From Tahibacter aquaticus (GTDB taxonomy: Bacteria; Pseudomonadota; Gammaproteobacteria; Xanthomonadales; Rhodanobacteraceae): DNA of 64,000 bases. Where the stretch lies: the NCBI RefSeq assembly GCF_004363655.1, contig NZ_SNZH01000005.1, forward strand, positions 186,750-250,749, given 5' to 3'. The notes under the pieces were generated by a model. That model did not search any database. It was not told the DNA's origin and was given only the letters and a program-made list of their open reading frames with translations. Numbering within the stretch: the first letter of the stretch is position 1; each line of letters begins with the position of its first letter. The position numbers and the translations under genes were made by a program. This document shows, one piece after another, positions 60,783 through 64,000 of the stretch.

Positions 60783-63206
60783 ATGCACAAAGGCGTCGAC
60801 ATCGGCCTGATCGGCACTGCCCCCGGCATTCGCCAGATCGCCGCCGCATTGGCGGACGCCGCCAACGCGCGCGTGCTCGGCCTGGGCGATCTCGACAACG
60901 CCCTGCAGGCGCTGGAAGCCCTGTCCTGCGACCTGCTGCTGGTGGAAGCGACCGACCCTGCCCTGCCCGCCTACGCGCAGCTGCGCGCAGTCGCGCCGGA
61001 CTCGGCCTGGATAGCGCTGGACCGCGTCGATGCAATCGGACGCGTGCCCGCCTGGATGGCACTGGGTGCGGCTGCCTGCCTGGCGCTGGATCGCCTCGAT
61101 GCCGAACTTTTGCAGCGCAGCATCGCCCAGGTGCTGGCCGGCCGCGCCACGACCGCCGCACTGAATGCCCAGCGCGACGACCTGCTCGTCCTGTTCGAGC
61201 GCACGCCGCTGCCGATGTGGGTGTTCGACACGGTCACCCTGCGCTTCCTCGCGGTGAACGACGCGGCGATCCGGGCTTATGGCTACCGCCACGAGGAATT
61301 CCAGCGCCTGAGCCTGTACGACCTGCGCGATCCCGAAGAGCACGCGGCGCTGGAACTGGCCTTGAGCCAGCCGCTGCCGGTGCAGGCATCTGCCTCGCTG
61401 GTACGCCATCGCGCCGCCGACGGGCGCCCCATCCTGGTCGAGATCAGCGCACAGGAACTGCGCTATGGCGGGCGCCCGGCGCGGCTGGAAATGGCACGCG
61501 ACGTCACCGCCCAGCGCCAGGCGATACGTTCCATCGAAGCCAGCGAGCGACGCTTCCGCGACCTGTTCGAGCAAAGCCTGGGACTGATCTGCACCCACGA
61601 CATGGACGGCCTGCTGCTGTCGGTGAACCCCGCCGCCGCCAACGCGCTGGGCTATCGCGTGGCGGAACTGGTGGGACGTTCCATGCTCGGCATCATTCCC
61701 GAGACCATGCAGGCACATTTCCACACTTATCTCAAACGCATCGCACGCAACGAGGCCGACTCCGGCCTGTTCTACGTGCAGCATCGCGACGGCGAGCAGC
61801 GCATCTGGGAATACAACAACCGCGTGCTGCGCGACGAGGACGGCCAGCCGTTCGTGATGGGGCATTCGCTCGATATCACCGAGCACCGCCTGTACGAACA
61901 CCGCCTGCGCGAGCAGCAGGCTGAACTGGAAGCGGTCAACGACGGCTCGCCAATGGGTCTGTTCCGCGCCAGCCTGGGCGGTGCCTGGAACTACGCCAAC
62001 CGCGCCTTCGAACGCATGGCCGGCCTGCGCAGCGACGAAGCACGCGGCCACGACTGGCTGCGCGCGGTGCATCCGGACGACCGCGCCCGCGTCACGGCCG
62101 ACTGGCAGGCCGCGGTACAGCACCGCCAGCGCTTCCAGTCGCGCCTGCGCTTTCGCCACGACAGCAACCACACCGTCTGGGTAGCCATGCAGGCCGCGCC
62201 GCTGGTTGTCGAAGGCGAAATCACCGGCTATGCCGGCAGCATCGAGGACATCAGCGCACGCCACCTGGCCGAAGAGCAGCTGCGCCGCAACGAGCAGCGC
62301 CTGCGCACCATCACCGACGCGCTGCCGGCAATGATCGCCTACGTCGATGCCGCACAGCGCTACCAGTTCGCCAACGTCGCCTACGAACAGGCCTATGCCG
62401 GCGCGCGCAGCCTGGTCGGGCGGCACGCGCGCCAGGTGCTGGGCGAAGACACCTACCTGCGCCGGCAGCCGCATATCGAGCAGGCCCTGCACGGCGTACG
62501 CGTTACCTTCGAGGACGAGGACGAACGCGAAGACGGCAGCTACGTCTGCCTGGAGTTGACCTATATCCCGCAGTGGGACGAGGAACGCCGCCAGGTGCTG
62601 GGCGTGCACGTGATGGCACAGGACATCACCCGGCAAAAAGTGGAAGAAAAGCGCTGGATACAGGCGGCCGAGCGCGACAGCCTGACCGGCCTGTCCAATC
62701 GTGCCGGCTTCCTGGTCCGGCTGGAACGCGCGCTGGCGCGCAGCCGCGACCAGCGTTCGCTGCTGGTGGTGCTGTATCTGGACATCGACCGTTTCAAGCA
62801 GATCAACGACAGCCACGGCCATGCCGTCGGCGACGAAGTGCTGCGCATCTTCGCCCAGCGCCTGGGCACCGTGCTGCGGCCCTCCGACGTGATCGCTCGC
62901 CTGGGCGGCGACGAGTTCACCGTGATCATCGAAGGCATGCGCCGTTCGCAATATGCCTCGGCCGCAGCAGCCAAGATCGTCGCGGCGATGCGCAAGCCGT
63001 TCCTGCTGGAGGTGCAGGGGCTCAGCCTGTCGGTCAGCACCAGCGTCGGCGTCGCCCTGGCCCAGAACGAAGCACAGCTCAGCGTGGCGCAGCTGCTGGA
63101 ACGTGCCGACGGCGCCCTGTACGAAGCGAAATCGGCCGGCCGCGACGGCTACCGCGTGCGCGCCGGCGACAATGCGGAAATGCAGAAAAAGCCGACGTCC
63201 GGGTAA
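60783..63206 (+). CDS. PAS-domain diguanylate cyclase
   Basis: 807 residues, soluble. An N-terminal ~125-residue pseudo-receiver-like region (VDIGLIGTAPGI, CDLLLVEATDP) is followed by four PAS/PAC units (about 130-250, 255-380, 385-500, 505-625) and a GGDEF domain (~635-790). DIDRFKQINDSHGHAVGDEVL and RLGGDEFTVI are intact active-site motifs, and RPSD five residues before GGDEF is a complete inhibitory I-site. It should make cyclic di-GMP with product feedback control. No EAL domain. The signal sensed by the PAS units is unknown. Confidence 0.92.
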   Translation: MHKGVDIGLIGTAPGIRQIAAALADAANARVLGLGDLDNALQALEALSCDLLLVEATDPALPAYAQLRAVAPDSAWIALDRVDAIGRVPAWMALGAAACLALDRLDAELLQRSIAQVLAGRATTAALNAQRDDLLVLFERTPLPMWVFDTVTLRFLAVNDAAIRAYGYRHEEFQRLSLYDLRDPEEHAALELALSQPLPVQASASLVRHRAADGRPILVEISAQELRYGGRPARLEMARDVTAQRQAIRSIEASERRFRDLFEQSLGLICTHDMDGLLLSVNPAAANALGYRVAELVGRSMLGIIPETMQAHFHTYLKRIARNEADSGLFYVQHRDGEQRIWEYNNRVLRDEDGQPFVMGHSLDITEHRLYEHRLREQQAELEAVNDGSPMGLFRASLGGAWNYANRAFERMAGLRSDEARGHDWLRAVHPDDRARVTADWQAAVQHRQRFQSRLRFRHDSNHTVWVAMQAAPLVVEGEITGYAGSIEDISARHLAEEQLRRNEQRLRTITDALPAMIAYVDAAQRYQFANVAYEQAYAGARSLVGRHARQVLGEDTYLRRQPHIEQALHGVRVTFEDEDEREDGSYVCLELTYIPQWDEERRQVLGVHVMAQDITRQKVEEKRWIQAAERDSLTGLSNRAGFLVRLERALARSRDQRSLLVVLYLDIDRFKQINDSHGHAVGDEVLRIFAQRLGTVLRPSDVIARLGGDEFTVIIEGMRRSQYASAAAAKIVAAMRKPFLLEVQGLSLSVSTSVGVALAQNEAQLSVAQLLERADGALYEAKSAGRDGYRVRAGDNAEMQKKPTSG

Positions 63207-63368
63207 GCCGCCGGCGCACCACGACGTCGGCGCATCGTATCAACAGCGAATCCGCACCAACGCAATTCGTCTACTTATCGTCGCCCTGGCGCTGCTACAC
63301 CTGCTCATCGCGCCGAGTCCTCCGGCGAAATCCGGCCGGAATCTATTGGGGAGTTACGAGACAGGACA

Positions 63369-64000
63369 TCAGACCTCGCCTTCCAGCTGGCTGCCCGGCG
63401 CGAAGCGTGGCAGGCGCAATTCGAATACGCTGCGGCCGTCCTGGTTGCGGGCGTGGATGTCGCCCGCATGCGCGTCGACGATCTGCTTGACGATGTACAG
63501 GCCCAGGCCCAGTCCTTCGCCGCGGGCGCGGTAACGTCCGTCGCGGAACGGCGTGAACAGCGCCGGCAGGGCTTCGTCGGGAATGGTGCCGCTGCTGCTC
63601 ACACGAATGGTGACGCTGTCCTCTGCCTGGCCCAGCAAAACCAGTTCGATGGTCGAGTCGCGCTCGCCGTGTTCCACCGCATTGCCGATCAGGTTGTTCA
63701 GCACCTGCTCGATGCGGTCCGAATCCCAATGGCCGCGCAGGTTGCCGGAAATCTCCAGCTGCAAGTCGCGCCGCGGCGCCATCACGTCGCGCTCGGCCTT
63801 GATCCGCGTGGCGACGATGCCGAGATCGGTATCGGTAGGACTGATCGCGATGCCGCCGGCCAGACGCGCCCGCGCCAGGTCGAGCAGATCGGCAATCATG
63901 CGGTTCATGCGCCAGCCGGTCTGCACGATCAGGTCGGCGCTGTTGCGCGTGGAGGCATCGTTGGAGCGCTGCAGAATGGAACCGGCAAAGATCATCGCGC
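63369..64000 (-). CDS. Sensor histidine kinase, C-terminal part (partial)
   Basis: The gene reads leftward from beyond the window edge; about 210 residues are visible. The second helix of a HisKA dimerisation domain (GWRMNRMIADLLDLARARL) is followed by the HATPase: N-box NNLIGNAVEHG, a G1-like segment with changed DxGxG (VSSSGTIPDEALPALFTPF) and G2 GEGLGLGLYIVKQIVDAH. The phospho-accepting His and the sensor domain lie outside. In place of the usual DNGPGI the Asp appears as Ser, which may weaken ATP binding. No partner regulator is visible. Confidence 0.85.
   Translation of the reverse strand, partial: AMIFAGSILQRSNDASTRNSADLIVQTGWRMNRMIADLLDLARARLAGGIAISPTDTDLGIVATRIKAERDVMAPRRDLQLEISGNLRGHWDSDRIEQVLNNLIGNAVEHGERDSTIELVLLGQAEDSVTIRVSSSGTIPDEALPALFTPFRDGRYRARGEGLGLGLYIVKQIVDAHAGDIHARNQDGRSVFELRLPRFAPGSQLEGEV

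Overview
The window is GC-rich, tightly packed bacterial chromosome. Gene content points to a gammaproteobacterium of the order Lysobacterales (Xanthomonadales), perhaps Rhodanobacteraceae-like: a CopL-type copper protein beside a multicopper oxidase, the four-gene ligase-associated DNA repair module, many secreted hydrolases, and a recurring LFxxxFE tail on secreted proteins. The taxonomic call is inference from gene content. I saw no tRNA, rRNA, CRISPR array, insertion sequence or prophage.

Layout. 1-3856: end of a cytochrome bd operon (cydB end, cydX, cydD, cydC). 3995-11791: the most unusual block, five same-strand genes: a leaderless subtilisin-like protease, a trypsin-fold protein with a long uncharacterised tail, a MoxR-type AAA+ ATPase, a vWA-like partner and a 991-residue protein with two separate SLOG-like domains. 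It resembles NTPase-centred conflict (defence) systems built around MoxR and vWA proteins, but with SLOG sensors and two unrelated proteases. Matching AT-rich palindromes sit just before the MoxR gene and just after the SLOG gene. 11908-13155: MgtC/DUF4010 membrane protein.

13234-26349: secreted proteins. These are an M66-like zinc metalloprotease, a 2346-residue DUF11 repeat protein, a dienelactone hydrolase and a second DUF11-type secreted protein, plus a 4'-phosphopantetheinyl transferase. 26868-30934: copper handling (CopL-like, TolC-type lipoprotein with a His/Met repeat tail, multicopper oxidase, NTF2-like protein). 31022-36762: exonuclease, ATP-dependent ligase, DEXH helicase and PdeM phosphoesterase, with overlapping ends. 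37098-42165: hybrid histidine kinase, CheR and CheB. 42249-45187: small stress-type proteins (DUF3309, EF-hand, SDR, lysine-rich protein). 45464-50709: J-domain protein, then nucleotide-sugar genes (UDP-sugar dehydrogenase, UDP-uronate epimerase, glmS). 50701-50930: short repeat and foldback element.

51016-64000: ankyrin protein and AraC regulator (minus strand), sulfatase, a molybdenum hydroxylase set (iorA, iorB and a dihaem lipoprotein), M28 aminopeptidase, sialidase-like BNR protein, a PAS-GGDEF diguanylate cyclase, and the C-terminal end of a sensor kinase running off the edge. Translational coupling (ATGA, GTGA and TGATG overlaps) supports operons for cydDC, MoxR-vWA-SLOG, copper, ligase, kinase-CheR-CheB and DUF3309 clusters.
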